Assembly: GCF_003732705.1 (NCBI RefSeq)
Contig: NZ_MOBR01000043.1
Span: 1 to 64,000, forward strand
Length of the DNA: 64,000 bases
Direction: 5' to 3'
Source: Pseudomonas frederiksbergensis
GTDB taxonomy: Bacteria > Pseudomonadota > Gammaproteobacteria > Pseudomonadales > Pseudomonadaceae
Shown here: positions 14,477 through 22,372 of the stretch, one piece after another
Layout of the letters: each line of letters begins with the position of its first letter
How positions within the stretch are numbered: the first letter of the stretch is position 1
The notes under the pieces: model-generated
The model's input: only the letters and a program-made list of their open reading frames with translations
What the model was told of the DNA's origin: nothing
The model's database searches: none
Made by a program: the position numbers and the translations under genes

Positions 14477-14709
14477 GATGGTGTGCTCCGGGGTGTTTAT
14501 TGGTTGGTATGGAGCGGATGTTACGCCGGGGATTTTTTATGAGAACTTCATTGACGTGATGGTGACTATCGACAGGAGCAATGGTTGAAAAACAGTGGGC
14601 AAATGCCAGGGCAGCCAAGCGCCAAAACATAAGCGGGCGGTGACCGCGACAAAATGACTTAAGATCCTCGAAAGCCGGAATAACCCCTCGACTCAAGGAT
14701 GCGACATTT

Positions 14710-15075
14710 ATGGAAATCCCCTTCTCTCAAATCAGCGAACGTTTGCACAATCGCCGATTTACCGTAGCAAACAACACCCAAGGGCTCTCCGGTGCAGGCA
14801 CAGTTTTTCATTACCAGGTCGAAGGAAATGCAATCTCGAGCACTTACCAAGGCGGGCGGATCCGTATAGGTAACCAAGTCGGGCGCGTGACAGGCCCCGA
14901 TACCATTGAGCTTCTCTTCCAGTGTTTAACGACGGAGGGCGAAATGCTTGCCGGCTGGTCCCGTGGCACGGTTGGCGTTGATCACGCAGGACGTACCACG
15001 CTGACCTTCGTATGGGGTTGGTTATCCGGCGCGACGGGAGGCGGGGAGTCCAGCTACGTCGAGCTTGCCCCATAG
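14710..15075 (+). CDS. Conserved hypothetical protein, small beta-rich domain
   Basis: A 121-residue protein without signal peptide. The pattern NRRFTVANNTQG, TVFHYQVEGNAISSTYQGG, RIRIGNQVGRV, and a late TLTFVWGW strand suggests a small antiparallel beta barrel. I recall homologues in many bacteria with this exact pattern, often mislabelled 'N-acetylglutamate synthase'; nothing here supports that activity, as there is no GNAT acetyl-CoA motif. It lies just beyond the right direct repeat and reads away from it. Function unknown. Confidence 0.7.
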   Translation: MEIPFSQISERLHNRRFTVANNTQGLSGAGTVFHYQVEGNAISSTYQGGRIRIGNQVGRVTGPDTIELLFQCLTTEGEMLAGWSRGTVGVDHAGRTTLTFVWGWLSGATGGGESSYVELAP

Positions 15076-15150
15076 CGGTTTTCGTTCCGGTTCACAGAGC
15101 ACAACCTGCTGGCCGGCGCCATCCCCAAGTCGCCATCCATCGCTGCACGC

Positions 15151-15558
15151 TTAACCTTCCTGAGGCCATTGATCTTCAATTTCAAACCACGACGCCTTCG
15201 ACGACACACACGTGTGCCGCTGCTTTGGCGCGTGGAACGGCGTATCGAGCGTACCAACCGCAATCGAAATCCAATCCGCGAACTCTCCATTCGAATCCGA
15301 CCAAAACAACGAAGTGCCACAGTTCGAACAGAACTGCCGCGTGACCCCGGCCGACGACTGAAAACGCTTCAGCGCGTCAACACGGCTCGCGATGGAAACC
15401 GCCGACCTGGGAGCGCTGGCATACGTCGCGAACGCGGCGCCATGGGCCTTTCGGCAGATGAGGCAATGGCAGTGAGACACGGCTTTCAACTGCGCCGAAA
15501 CCTCATAGGTCACGGCACCGCAGAGACAACTTCCTTGATGAAACTCATCCATGTTCAT
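15151..15558 (-). CDS. GFA (glutathione-dependent formaldehyde-activating-like) family zinc protein
   Basis: A 135-residue protein of the GFA/CENP-V fold. Zinc-binding cysteines are visible as GSCLCGAV, HCHCLICRK and FCSNCGTSLF, the full family set. Family members include Gfa, proposed to form S-hydroxymethylglutathione, but most are uncharacterised and likely bind glutathione adducts. It is cytosolic, and its 3' end lies 76 bases from the convergent end of the preceding gene. Start ATG 15558 (or the ATG at 15552). Confidence 0.85.
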   Translation of the reverse strand: MNMDEFHQGSCLCGAVTYEVSAQLKAVSHCHCLICRKAHGAAFATYASAPRSAVSIASRVDALKRFQSSAGVTRQFCSNCGTSLFWSDSNGEFADWISIAVGTLDTPFHAPKQRHTCVSSKASWFEIEDQWPQEG

Positions 15559-15616
15559 CGGTCACTCGAAAAAGAAGGGGAGAGGCAAGACCCGCCATGC
15601 TACGGCATCACAGACA

Positions 15617-15648
15617 CAAAAAACGGGCGCCATCACAGCGCCCGTTTT
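15617..15648. terminator. Intrinsic terminator
   Basis: AAAAACGGGCGC, CATCACA loop, GCGCCCGTTTT. It lies immediately downstream of the minus-strand gene at 15652-15924. The flanking TTTTCATTTACTCC resembles the array terminators. Confidence 0.8.
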
Positions 15649-15651
15649 CAT

Positions 15652-15924
15652 TTACTCCCGAACCTGCGCCCGCAAGCGCCGACCGATCACATCCATCAAA
15701 TCACAGCCATCGCGCAACGGAATGACCAACAACTTGGAAAAGTCCGCCAACACCACCGTGTCACAACCGATCTCGGCGCGGTAAGCGATGTTCTCCAACA
15801 CCTGCGTGACCGTGCGAATGCGGTAATCGGCCATGGCTTGCAGGACGTCGAGTGGAGCTTGGGTGTCGATGAGCAGGGAAGCCGGGACCAGGTCGATTCC
15901 GGTGATAGGCATGTATCTTTCCAT
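15652..15924 (-). CDS. Conserved small protein of unknown function
   Basis: A 90-residue protein (86 if the ATG at 15912, which has GGAAAG six bases upstream, is used). Sequence such as MPITGIDLVPASLLIDT and ADYRIRTVTQVLENIAYRA suggests a compact alpha/beta cytosolic protein. No cysteine-rich, membrane or DNA-binding motif seen apart from a basic C-terminus (IGRRLRAQVRE). I do not recognise a named family. A strong terminator follows its stop. Confidence 0.55.
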   Translation of the reverse strand: MERYMPITGIDLVPASLLIDTQAPLDVLQAMADYRIRTVTQVLENIAYRAEIGCDTVVLADFSKLLVIPLRDGCDLMDVIGRRLRAQVRE

Positions 15925-16405
15925 AGGGGTAAAACTCCGATCAAAGCAAAGGTTGACTGCCCCTCAATCGTCGCCAAACGAATGGGTGACAGCTGTACGC
16001 AGGTTGGCGAACCGGGATCGGAAAACCGGCAGACCCGAAGGTCTCCCGCGCACAGCTGCCATAAAGACAGCTTTGCGAGCGTGCAACAGCGTCTGCAAGA
16101 AAGCACAGAGCTTTTGCACCCGATCAAACAGGTCGCCAAACCTGGTCGCCATTTGGGCGACCGGGCGGACTATAAGCTTGTTGGGGTGAAATGAGCAAGG
16201 TGCTGATACGGATATTTGCGTGGACGGTTGCGAGTAGAAGTGCCAAAAATGAGTTGTGGTTTTCTGATTATCCAATCAAGTTTATATAAAATATATTTGA
16301 TGTGAAAATAAGTGTTTTATTGTTGAAGGCGCTAATAAAGATTCAATTGCCAATTGATGGCCAAGTGGTATCATGCTTGGAATAATCTGGAGAGTGGGAG
16401 GTCTT
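15925..16405. other. Gene-free region; left border of the AT-rich island
   Basis: No convincing gene in 480 bases. It contains a perfect hairpin GGTCGCC-ATTTG-GGCGACC at 16144-16162. Composition changes from GC-rich to AT-rich at about 16200-16280, marking the left edge of the defence island. GGGAGG at 16396 is the ribosome site of the next gene. Confidence 0.5.
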
Positions 16406-16999
16406 ATGGAAACTAAAGAAGAAGTCGAAACTGGAAAAGTAAGTGATGAGCAAAAACTACGGATTTCAGCGCTTTGGGATACCCTGAAAAGATATGATAA
16501 TTATATTGGAACGGTTAATTTTAAAAGTGGATTGATTACTACGTTAAATGCGGCGGTTTTTGGTGGTGTAGTTCTTAAGTCTGATGTGTTGGTTTTGAAA
16601 GATAGCTTGTATCGTGATGCGTTAATCTTGAACGTGGTTGTTATCGCCTTCCTGTCTTTGCTAAGCATATACTGGGTTATAAAAAGTATTTGGCCTAATT
16701 TGAAAAGCGCAAGCACGGGGACTAACAGAGATGTGTTAGCGCCCTCTCTGTTTTTCTTTGGCTCAGTGTCGAGTAATTTTAACGCAAAGTCTTATGCTGA
16801 AAGTTTCAGAAAGGTAACTGTTGAAGAGATGGAGAAGGATTTGTCTGTCCAAGTTCACGAGGTTGCAGCGATTACCTCTTTGAAATTTAAAACAATATCG
16901 ACGGCTAGTTTGTTTACGAAGTTGAACGTCTTGGCGTTGTTATCTTTTGGTGTGATTCAATTGTTGCAAAGTGTGGGGTATACATTATGTCGCGCATGA
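16406..16999 (+). CDS. Putative Pycsar membrane effector (PycTM-like)
   Basis: A 197-residue protein. The N-terminal segment LWDTLKRYDNYIGTVNFKSG, followed directly by a hydrophobic helix (LITTLNAAVFGGVVL), is the pattern of the Pycsar effector/DUF5706 membrane family. Two more membrane segments follow (LILNVVVIAFLSLLSIYWVI and a C-terminal VLALLSFGVIQLL). In known systems the effector senses cCMP or cUMP and permeabilises the inner membrane to abort phage infection. ATG 16406 has GGGAGG four bases upstream. The 3' end overlaps the cyclase gene by 13 bases. AT-rich codon use differs from the flanking chromosome. Family call is from remembered pattern, supported by the cyclase neighbour. Confidence 0.72.
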   Translation: METKEEVETGKVSDEQKLRISALWDTLKRYDNYIGTVNFKSGLITTLNAAVFGGVVLKSDVLVLKDSLYRDALILNVVVIAFLSLLSIYWVIKSIWPNLKSASTGTNRDVLAPSLFFFGSVSSNFNAKSYAESFRKVTVEEMEKDLSVQVHEVAAITSLKFKTISTASLFTKLNVLALLSFGVIQLLQSVGYTLCRA

Positions 17000-18276
17000 A
17001 AGAAGTTTTTGGCTCGTTTGAAATGGAACCACAGATTCTAAAATCTGCCCAGGCGATGGATTCTGCTCGTAGCGTTGGTATGGTTGCTGAGTCAGCGTCT
17101 CTTGAGCAAATTAGTAATATAGAAAGTCATGATTATAATATTCAAAGAAAATTACGTGAGTTGTTCGGTAAGTCTGGTTTGAACTCAACCCCTATAGGTG
17201 GTCATCCTCACTTTGATCACTTGAAGGATAGCGGTGGGCTAGAAAATGGCTACGCCACGACACTTTTTGTTGACATTCAAGGTTCTACGAGGTTAGGAGT
17301 GTTTTATGCTCCGGAATTGGTGTTCTACATAAAAAATCAGATAATTAAATGCGCAATAGAAGCCATTCTTGCATTTGACGGTCATGTTCATAGGATTATG
17401 GGTGACGCCGTTTTGGCGTTCTTTAGAAGTGATGGAAATAATCCGCGTAATAGTGCCATAGATGCAATAAATTGTGGTTCTGTACTCGTGCAGTTTATCC
17501 GAGAGGAAGTAGTTCCAAAGCTTAGATTGAATGGGTTGGAAGAGGATGTTGGTATTCGTGTTGGAATTGATTATGGGGCGGAGAAAACTGTGCTTTGGGG
17601 CATGTATGGATATACGGGAGTGTCGGAAGTAACTGCCACGTCCTTTCATGTTGATATCGCAGCCAAGCTCCAACAAAGCGCACCGCGTAACCGTGTGATG
17701 CTTGGCGAGTCCCTCGTGAATTTGCTTGATCTACATGACCAAGTTGTTGAGGTTAAACGCGGTAAAAAAGGAGAGGATACAATAGATCATAAATTTGTGA
17801 GACCTAATTACACAGATAGCAATGGGCAGCCAATGAACTATAGGCAGTATGTGATCTCACAGGATAAATATTTTGGACTGCTACCGAGCCCTGCAGATGA
17901 CAGTTTGCCTATACGAATTGAAAGTACACTAAAAAATAAAGCTGGTATTCAGTCTGATGATAAATATCACCGTTGCTCTCGGTCTATTAAGCAGGATCAT
18001 GGTGTTGATTTTAAGGCCTTATTTTATACCGTGGGTAATCCCCAAAATGTCGAAGTGAAATTTCGTGTGGAAAATCATGGGACTCAAGCTTCTGAAGAAT
18101 CTGATAATGGTAATCATGAAACAGTGGTTGCGGCTCGACAGAGAGTAGACGGAAGTTATTTTGCCAATCGGTGGGAGGGGACCTCTTATATCGGCTTGCA
18201 TTATATGTTTGTTTCAGTTCTTGAGGATGGAGTTGTTAGGATTCCAGAGCAATGTTATGGAGTGTTTGTTGGGTGA
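16987..18276 (+). CDS. Putative Pycsar class III nucleotide cyclase with AGS-C sensor domain (PycC-like)
   Basis: A 429-residue protein. The class III cyclase domain (about residues 85-250) shows TLFVDIQGSTRLG (metal-binding Asp96), HVHRIMGDAVLAFF (Asp140), GIRVGIDYGAE and the late TSFHVDIAAKLQQ. The C-terminal region (about 310-429; HRCSRSIKQDHGVDFKALF, then ANRWEGTSYIGLHY) matches what I remember of the AGS-C Ig-like sensor domain found on antiphage cyclases. PycC enzymes make cCMP or cUMP on infection. Base preference cannot be read here. Pairing by overlap with the membrane effector supports a complete two-gene Pycsar operon; here the effector gene comes first. Confidence 0.8.
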   Translation: MSRMKEVFGSFEMEPQILKSAQAMDSARSVGMVAESASLEQISNIESHDYNIQRKLRELFGKSGLNSTPIGGHPHFDHLKDSGGLENGYATTLFVDIQGSTRLGVFYAPELVFYIKNQIIKCAIEAILAFDGHVHRIMGDAVLAFFRSDGNNPRNSAIDAINCGSVLVQFIREEVVPKLRLNGLEEDVGIRVGIDYGAEKTVLWGMYGYTGVSEVTATSFHVDIAAKLQQSAPRNRVMLGESLVNLLDLHDQVVEVKRGKKGEDTIDHKFVRPNYTDSNGQPMNYRQYVISQDKYFGLLPSPADDSLPIRIESTLKNKAGIQSDDKYHRCSRSIKQDHGVDFKALFYTVGNPQNVEVKFRVENHGTQASEESDNGNHETVVAARQRVDGSYFANRWEGTSYIGLHYMFVSVLEDGVVRIPEQCYGVFVG

Positions 18277-18287
18277 TATTTGGACCG

Positions 18288-18327
18288 AAGGTGGTGGGTT
18301 TTTTGGTCGAAAATTCTCCACCACCTT
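18288..18327. terminator. Hairpin between convergent cyclase and reverse transcriptase genes
   Basis: AAGGTGGTGG pairs with CCACCACCTT across a 20-base loop. It sits 12 bases after the cyclase stop, with only a weak T-rich tail. Probable terminator for the Pycsar operon; the long loop is unusual. Confidence 0.55.
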
Positions 18328-18428
18328 TACTTCTAAATCCAATAACCTATGTGCTAAGAAGACTGGCTCGTAGGCAGCAGGAAACTGTCTATTCCTTTTC
18401 ACGAACCTACCTTAAGTAAATAGCTTGA

Positions 18429-20009
18429 TTATGCAATTGGATGTTTTCTAGCCCATTGAGCTACCGCACGTTCGACATTATCTAACTGTCCGTCGATACC
18501 TCTTATCCAATGTTTGTACTCATCACTAGGTAAGCAGGATGCCCCATAAATAAACGCTCGGCGAACCCAAGGGGTCATTTCTTGTAAATTTTGTTTTCTG
18601 CTTCGAAACCAAAAATCTTTTTTACTACGCCCCATTGCTAGAAGAATCTCGCGGCGTGAAAATTCATCAATGGAATCATTGTATAAATTGACATATTGAT
18701 TGTCACAGTTCCATTCTCCATCTAATGCAAATGGCCTAAGCATATACATTCGTGAGTATTCTAGGTGGGAAGCTGTTGATGCGTCGCTGCGATATAAGTC
18801 AATAAGTTTTAACCCGAGTTTGGCTTTCTGATCAGCTGGGAGATTGTCTAGATGCAATAAGTACTCCATGCATTTTCTAATGACGGGTACAAATTTATCG
18901 AAATTGTCAAAAATCAAATTTGTTGCATACGTATCGCCAAGCTGCGCTAGTCGACGTAGTAAGAATTTAATGAGGGAAAGATCAGGCTCATCCTCTTCGA
19001 TTTGTTCTTCTAGAATGCCTTCTAGATTTAGATGGTCGACTGCTGCTTTGTGTTCTATCGATAAAGCATCATAATCTATTTCTCCATAAACATCCTCTAC
19101 GCCAATTTCATCTAATAATTCGTAAAATCTCTCCGATAGTGTTTCAAGCTCCCTTTTTTCATTTTCTCTAAGATACTTTTGGCGGAAAATTTCTATCGGA
19201 ACTATTTTTGTTTTATTTTGCTGAAGAGTTAGTCCGTGATTTTCAAGAAGTCCGCGTGCAATTATGGTTAAGTATTTATAAGCTTCTGCTTCCGATTTAC
19301 AGAAAAATCTAAAGTCATCCGAATAGCGAATATAGCGAGCGCCTTCAGACAATAGAAGCTGATCAATATCCGATATTGTTATTTCGGCTATTAGACGCGA
19401 AGCGGCGGAGCCCACTGGGATTCCGTAGGAGTACGCTCCTGCCCAATGCCCTATGAGCATCTTAATTGCCTCCGCGTGCATGTGCCCTATACTTAGAGCA
19501 CTGTCCAGCGCATTGTCGATTCGGTGCGTATAGAGTCTGGGAAAGAAGTCTGCTATGTCGGCGATTACGATATGAGTTGGTTGGTAACCTTCGCAGATTG
19601 TCCTAGATGCTTGTTGAAAAGTTCTGTATGTGGAACTTTCGGAGTACATTCTTCCATCTGCGTCGGGTTTAAATCGATAGGAATGGACAGTCGCGTCTGT
19701 TACTGGAATTCGATACGCTTCAAGTTTTTCGCCGATTTCATAAGTTAGCGCGGTTAGTACTAAGAAGTCTAAAGGATCGAGTTGTGTTGAGATTCTAAAT
19801 CCGAATCTATGTTTTGGTACAAGGCATCTGCGATATGGCCGAACTTTCCATTCAAGAATGTTTATATTTTGGATTGATGCCTTTACGTTGTTCCAGTCGC
19901 TGGAGATTGCTTTGAATTCAAATAAGTCGGGAAATATGTCAGTGTCACTCCACGTAAGTGCGTGTTTAAGCGCCCAGTCTAATGCTGCGTCTGAAAGAAT
20001 TAATGGCAT
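18429..20009 (-). CDS. Defence-type (DRT/Abi-like) reverse transcriptase
   Basis: A 526-residue protein. RT motifs: VIADIADFFPRLYTHRIDNA (motif A, Asp151), YGIPVGSAASRLIAEI (motif B, 195-210) and RYIRYSDDFRFF (motif C, YSDD at 229-232, with Ser where YADD/YVDD is usual). Residues 270-526 form a predicted helical extension with an acidic stretch (EEQIEEDEPD). This layout, RT domain plus alpha-helical C-terminus and no maturase or integrase domain, fits the unknown-group/Abi class of antiviral RTs rather than group II introns or retrons. The DRT subtype cannot be assigned. AT-rich like the Pycsar genes and convergent with them. Confidence 0.8.
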   Translation of the reverse strand: MPLILSDAALDWALKHALTWSDTDIFPDLFEFKAISSDWNNVKASIQNINILEWKVRPYRRCLVPKHRFGFRISTQLDPLDFLVLTALTYEIGEKLEAYRIPVTDATVHSYRFKPDADGRMYSESSTYRTFQQASRTICEGYQPTHIVIADIADFFPRLYTHRIDNALDSALSIGHMHAEAIKMLIGHWAGAYSYGIPVGSAASRLIAEITISDIDQLLLSEGARYIRYSDDFRFFCKSEAEAYKYLTIIARGLLENHGLTLQQNKTKIVPIEIFRQKYLRENEKRELETLSERFYELLDEIGVEDVYGEIDYDALSIEHKAAVDHLNLEGILEEQIEEDEPDLSLIKFLLRRLAQLGDTYATNLIFDNFDKFVPVIRKCMEYLLHLDNLPADQKAKLGLKLIDLYRSDASTASHLEYSRMYMLRPFALDGEWNCDNQYVNLYNDSIDEFSRREILLAMGRSKKDFWFRSRKQNLQEMTPWVRRAFIYGASCLPSDEYKHWIRGIDGQLDNVERAVAQWARKHPIA

Positions 20010-20248
20010 GTTAGTCCTTTTATCTTTGTTTATAGAACTTCAAAAAACACTTCGTTTCTTTGACGTGCATTAAAAAACTAACGTCCCTAAGTCCACGATT
20101 CTATGTGCCACTATCAAAGTAGTCGCAAATCGCCATGCCAGCCTCTAAATAACCAAGAAATCTCAAATCCCGCTTTTTCCAATGCGATCCCATTTCCCCA
20201 TGACGTAGACTCCACCCACCTCGATCACTGTCACCCCGAGCCCTACGC
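20010..20248. other. Intergenic region upstream of the reverse transcriptase; right border of the island
   Basis: AT-rich until about 20100 and GC-rich afterwards. GTTAGTCC next to the RT start and AAACTAACGTCC at 20073-20084 form a weak inverted pair. Some antiviral RTs use a nearby non-coding RNA, but no convincing structured RNA could be identified by eye. Confidence 0.4.
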
Positions 20249-21607
20249 ATGCAAACCCCCAGCCCCGCTATACCCCTCTGGAAAACCTACCTCCTTTTCC
20301 TAGCCCCCATGGTCCTCTCCAATTTCCTCCAATCCATGTCGGGCACCATCAACAGCATCTACATCGGCCAAATGCTCGGCACCCAAGCCTTGGCAGCCGT
20401 CTCCGGCATGTTCCCAATCGTCTTTTTCTTCATCGCCCTGGTCATCGGCCTCGGCGCGGGCGCGGGTGTGCTCATCGGCCAAGCCTGGGGCGCTCGGGAA
20501 ACCCATCTGGTAAAAACCATCGCCGCTACAACCCTGTTGTTGGGCGCGATGATCGGGTTGGTGGCGGCGGTGTTGGGCAGTGTGTTCGCCAGGCCGGCGT
20601 TGCAGGGTTTGGGGACGCCGGCCGATGTGTTGGACGACGCCGTGGCCTACGCCCACGTGATGATGTGGATCATGCCGTCGCTTCTGGTCTATGTGTTGTT
20701 CACGCAGTTGCTGCGCGGGGTCAGCGATACGGTGTCGCCGTTGGTGGCGTTGGTGGTGTCGACGTGTATTGGTCTGGCGCTGACGCCCGCCTTGATAAAA
20801 GGCTGGTTGGGTTTTGCGCCGATGGGGATTCAGAGTGCGGCGTTTGCGGGGTTGGCGGGGAATTTGTCGGCGATGGGGTGGTTGGCGTGGCGGTTGATTC
20901 GTAAGGGGCATCCGTTGGCGCCGGATCGGGAGATGTTTGCGGCGATGCGGTTGGATTTGGCGATTTTGGGCAAGGTGTTGCGCATCGGGTTGCCGACTGG
21001 GTTGCAGATGGTGGTGTTGTCGGCGTCGGAGTTGGTGATTCTGGCGTTGGTGAATCAGCACGGTTCCCAGGCGACGGCGGCGTATGGGGCGGTGACGCAG
21101 ATTGTGAATTACGTGCAGTTTCCGGCGTTGTCGATTGCGATTACCGCGTCGATTCTTGGGGCGCAGGCGATTGGGGCGGGGCGGTTGGAGCGGATTACGC
21201 CGATTTTGCGCACGGGGATTTTGATTAATGTGTGTTTGACCGGTGGGTTGGTGTTGTTGGGGTATTTGTTGTCGCACTGGTTGTTGGGGTTGTTCCTGAC
21301 GGAGGACTCCACTCGGGCGATGGCTGAGCATCTGCTGCACATCATGTTGTGGAGTTTGTTGGTGTTTGGCTTCCAGGCGATTATCGGCGGGATCATGCGG
21401 GCCAGTGGCACGGTGTTGGTGCCGATGGTGATTTCGATTGTTTGCGTGCTGGGGGTGCAGTTGCCGGTGGCGTATCTGCTGGATGCGGAGTACGGATTGC
21501 AGGGTGTTTGGATGGCGTTTCCGGTGGCGTATCTGGGGATGCTGGCGTTGCAGACGGCGTATTACAAGTTTGTTTGGCGGCATCAGAAGATTGAGCGGTT
21601 GGTGTGA
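20249..21607 (+). CDS. MATE family efflux transporter
   Basis: A 452-residue inner-membrane protein with 12 predicted helices in two related halves. MATE hallmarks are SGTINSIYIGQMLGTQALAA, LGAGAGVLIGQAWGA in the first half and ASILGAQAIGAGR in the second. Such pumps export cationic drugs or metabolites with Na+ or H+. It is the first chromosomal gene right of the defence island. Its distal two thirds are unusually rich in TTG leucine and GCG codons compared with its start, but the family-conserved sequence is continuous. Substrate unknown. Confidence 0.88.
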   Translation: MQTPSPAIPLWKTYLLFLAPMVLSNFLQSMSGTINSIYIGQMLGTQALAAVSGMFPIVFFFIALVIGLGAGAGVLIGQAWGARETHLVKTIAATTLLLGAMIGLVAAVLGSVFARPALQGLGTPADVLDDAVAYAHVMMWIMPSLLVYVLFTQLLRGVSDTVSPLVALVVSTCIGLALTPALIKGWLGFAPMGIQSAAFAGLAGNLSAMGWLAWRLIRKGHPLAPDREMFAAMRLDLAILGKVLRIGLPTGLQMVVLSASELVILALVNQHGSQATAAYGAVTQIVNYVQFPALSIAITASILGAQAIGAGRLERITPILRTGILINVCLTGGLVLLGYLLSHWLLGLFLTEDSTRAMAEHLLHIMLWSLLVFGFQAIIGGIMRASGTVLVPMVISIVCVLGVQLPVAYLLDAEYGLQGVWMAFPVAYLGMLALQTAYYKFVWRHQKIERLV

Positions 21608-21704
21608 GGGCGATCATTTTGTTTGGATGCTAGGCTTGATATCACCGCAGGAACGGCTCGCCCCGGTCCTGTGATTCAGGTGCTCCCACTGGCAGGGATA
21701 GATC

Positions 21705-22364
21705 ATGAACAAGGGCAAACGGATTGTTATTTTCCCCTTCGATAACTTGACGGGGCAGGCCACTCAGACGAAGAAGAGTTGGACGAACGCCCGGCGCGGC
21801 AAACTCGATAAACTCAGGGACAGCGAGACGGGAAAGATCCCTGAGGGCTTCGAACCCTATAAGTTTTTTCATCTGGGCCAACTTGAAGAACTCAAAGTAG
21901 CGATTGCTGGCTGTGCCGGCCCTGAAGATCAGATTTATGTGTGCGGACACTGCGCCCCGGGCTTGGACCTGATTGCCAAGGATGTGGGTGGCAAGGTCGG
22001 TCTTAACTCCGTGGAGCTGGCGATACTGTTCGCCAGGAAATTACCGCTCACCGAGGCTTTTGCCGGAACCATCAAAATTTATGCGTGTTTCTCTGGCGTG
22101 CCTGAAGGAGATAACAAGTCGTTTGCCGCACGGTTCAAAAACATCATGGGCAGGGCCAAATACAAAAATTGCCAAGTGGTGGGTTATTCCATGAATTTGA
22201 GCGACTACCTGGGCGAGCACAAAATGGCTTATCAGGACGATCACCCGAAAGCCAAGGTCGCCGGCGCCATGCTGGAGAAGTTTGAAGCGGGCCAGCTGAG
22301 TGCGTCAGAGATCGAAGCGCTCAATTACCCACGATCCAAATCGGCGCAAGTGCCGATCGGATAG
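21705..22364 (+). CDS. Hypothetical protein with a possible clan CD (caspase-fold) His/Cys dyad
   Basis: A 219-residue cytosolic protein. A hydrophobic strand ending in CGHCAPG (QIYVCGHC, His82) and a second ending in ACFSG (IKIYACFSG, Cys128) reproduce the spacing logic of clan CD cysteine peptidases, in which a His-Gly block precedes an [x]-A-C block. The His is followed by Cys rather than Gly, so the match is imperfect. The first strand RIVIFPFDNL and the C-terminal helices are consistent with an alpha/beta fold. No partner gene is evident: it stands alone between a MATE pump and a convergent VOC gene (8-base gap). Function unknown. Confidence 0.6.
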   Translation: MNKGKRIVIFPFDNLTGQATQTKKSWTNARRGKLDKLRDSETGKIPEGFEPYKFFHLGQLEELKVAIAGCAGPEDQIYVCGHCAPGLDLIAKDVGGKVGLNSVELAILFARKLPLTEAFAGTIKIYACFSGVPEGDNKSFAARFKNIMGRAKYKNCQVVGYSMNLSDYLGEHKMAYQDDHPKAKVAGAMLEKFEAGQLSASEIEALNYPRSKSAQVPIG

Positions 22365-22372
22365 CGAAACGT

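Larger units (their letters stand above)
13966..14588. repeat. Right copy of the imperfect direct repeat bracketing the array
   Basis: Same order and orientation as 6544-7049: terminator, repeat-protein gene, its promoter region, and gtgactatcgac..caatggttga. Longer than the left copy because the coding repeats number nine rather than six. Confidence 0.85.

Noticed and set aside
14710..15075. N-acetylglutamate synthase
   Set aside because: This name is attached to similar proteins, but there is no acetyl-CoA binding motif and the protein is only 121 residues.
18429..20009. Group II intron or retron
   Set aside because: No intron domain V-like structure, no maturase or endonuclease domain, and no retron msr/msd-type inverted repeats recognised next to the gene.
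16200..20100. Prophage or integrative element
   Set aside because: No integrase, phage structural genes, tRNA or flanking attachment repeats could be found; composition alone does not prove a prophage.
20300..21583. Long open frame opposite the MATE gene
   Set aside because: His/Arg/Gln/Pro-rich composition typical of the antisense of a GC-rich gene; the + strand has clear MATE motifs.
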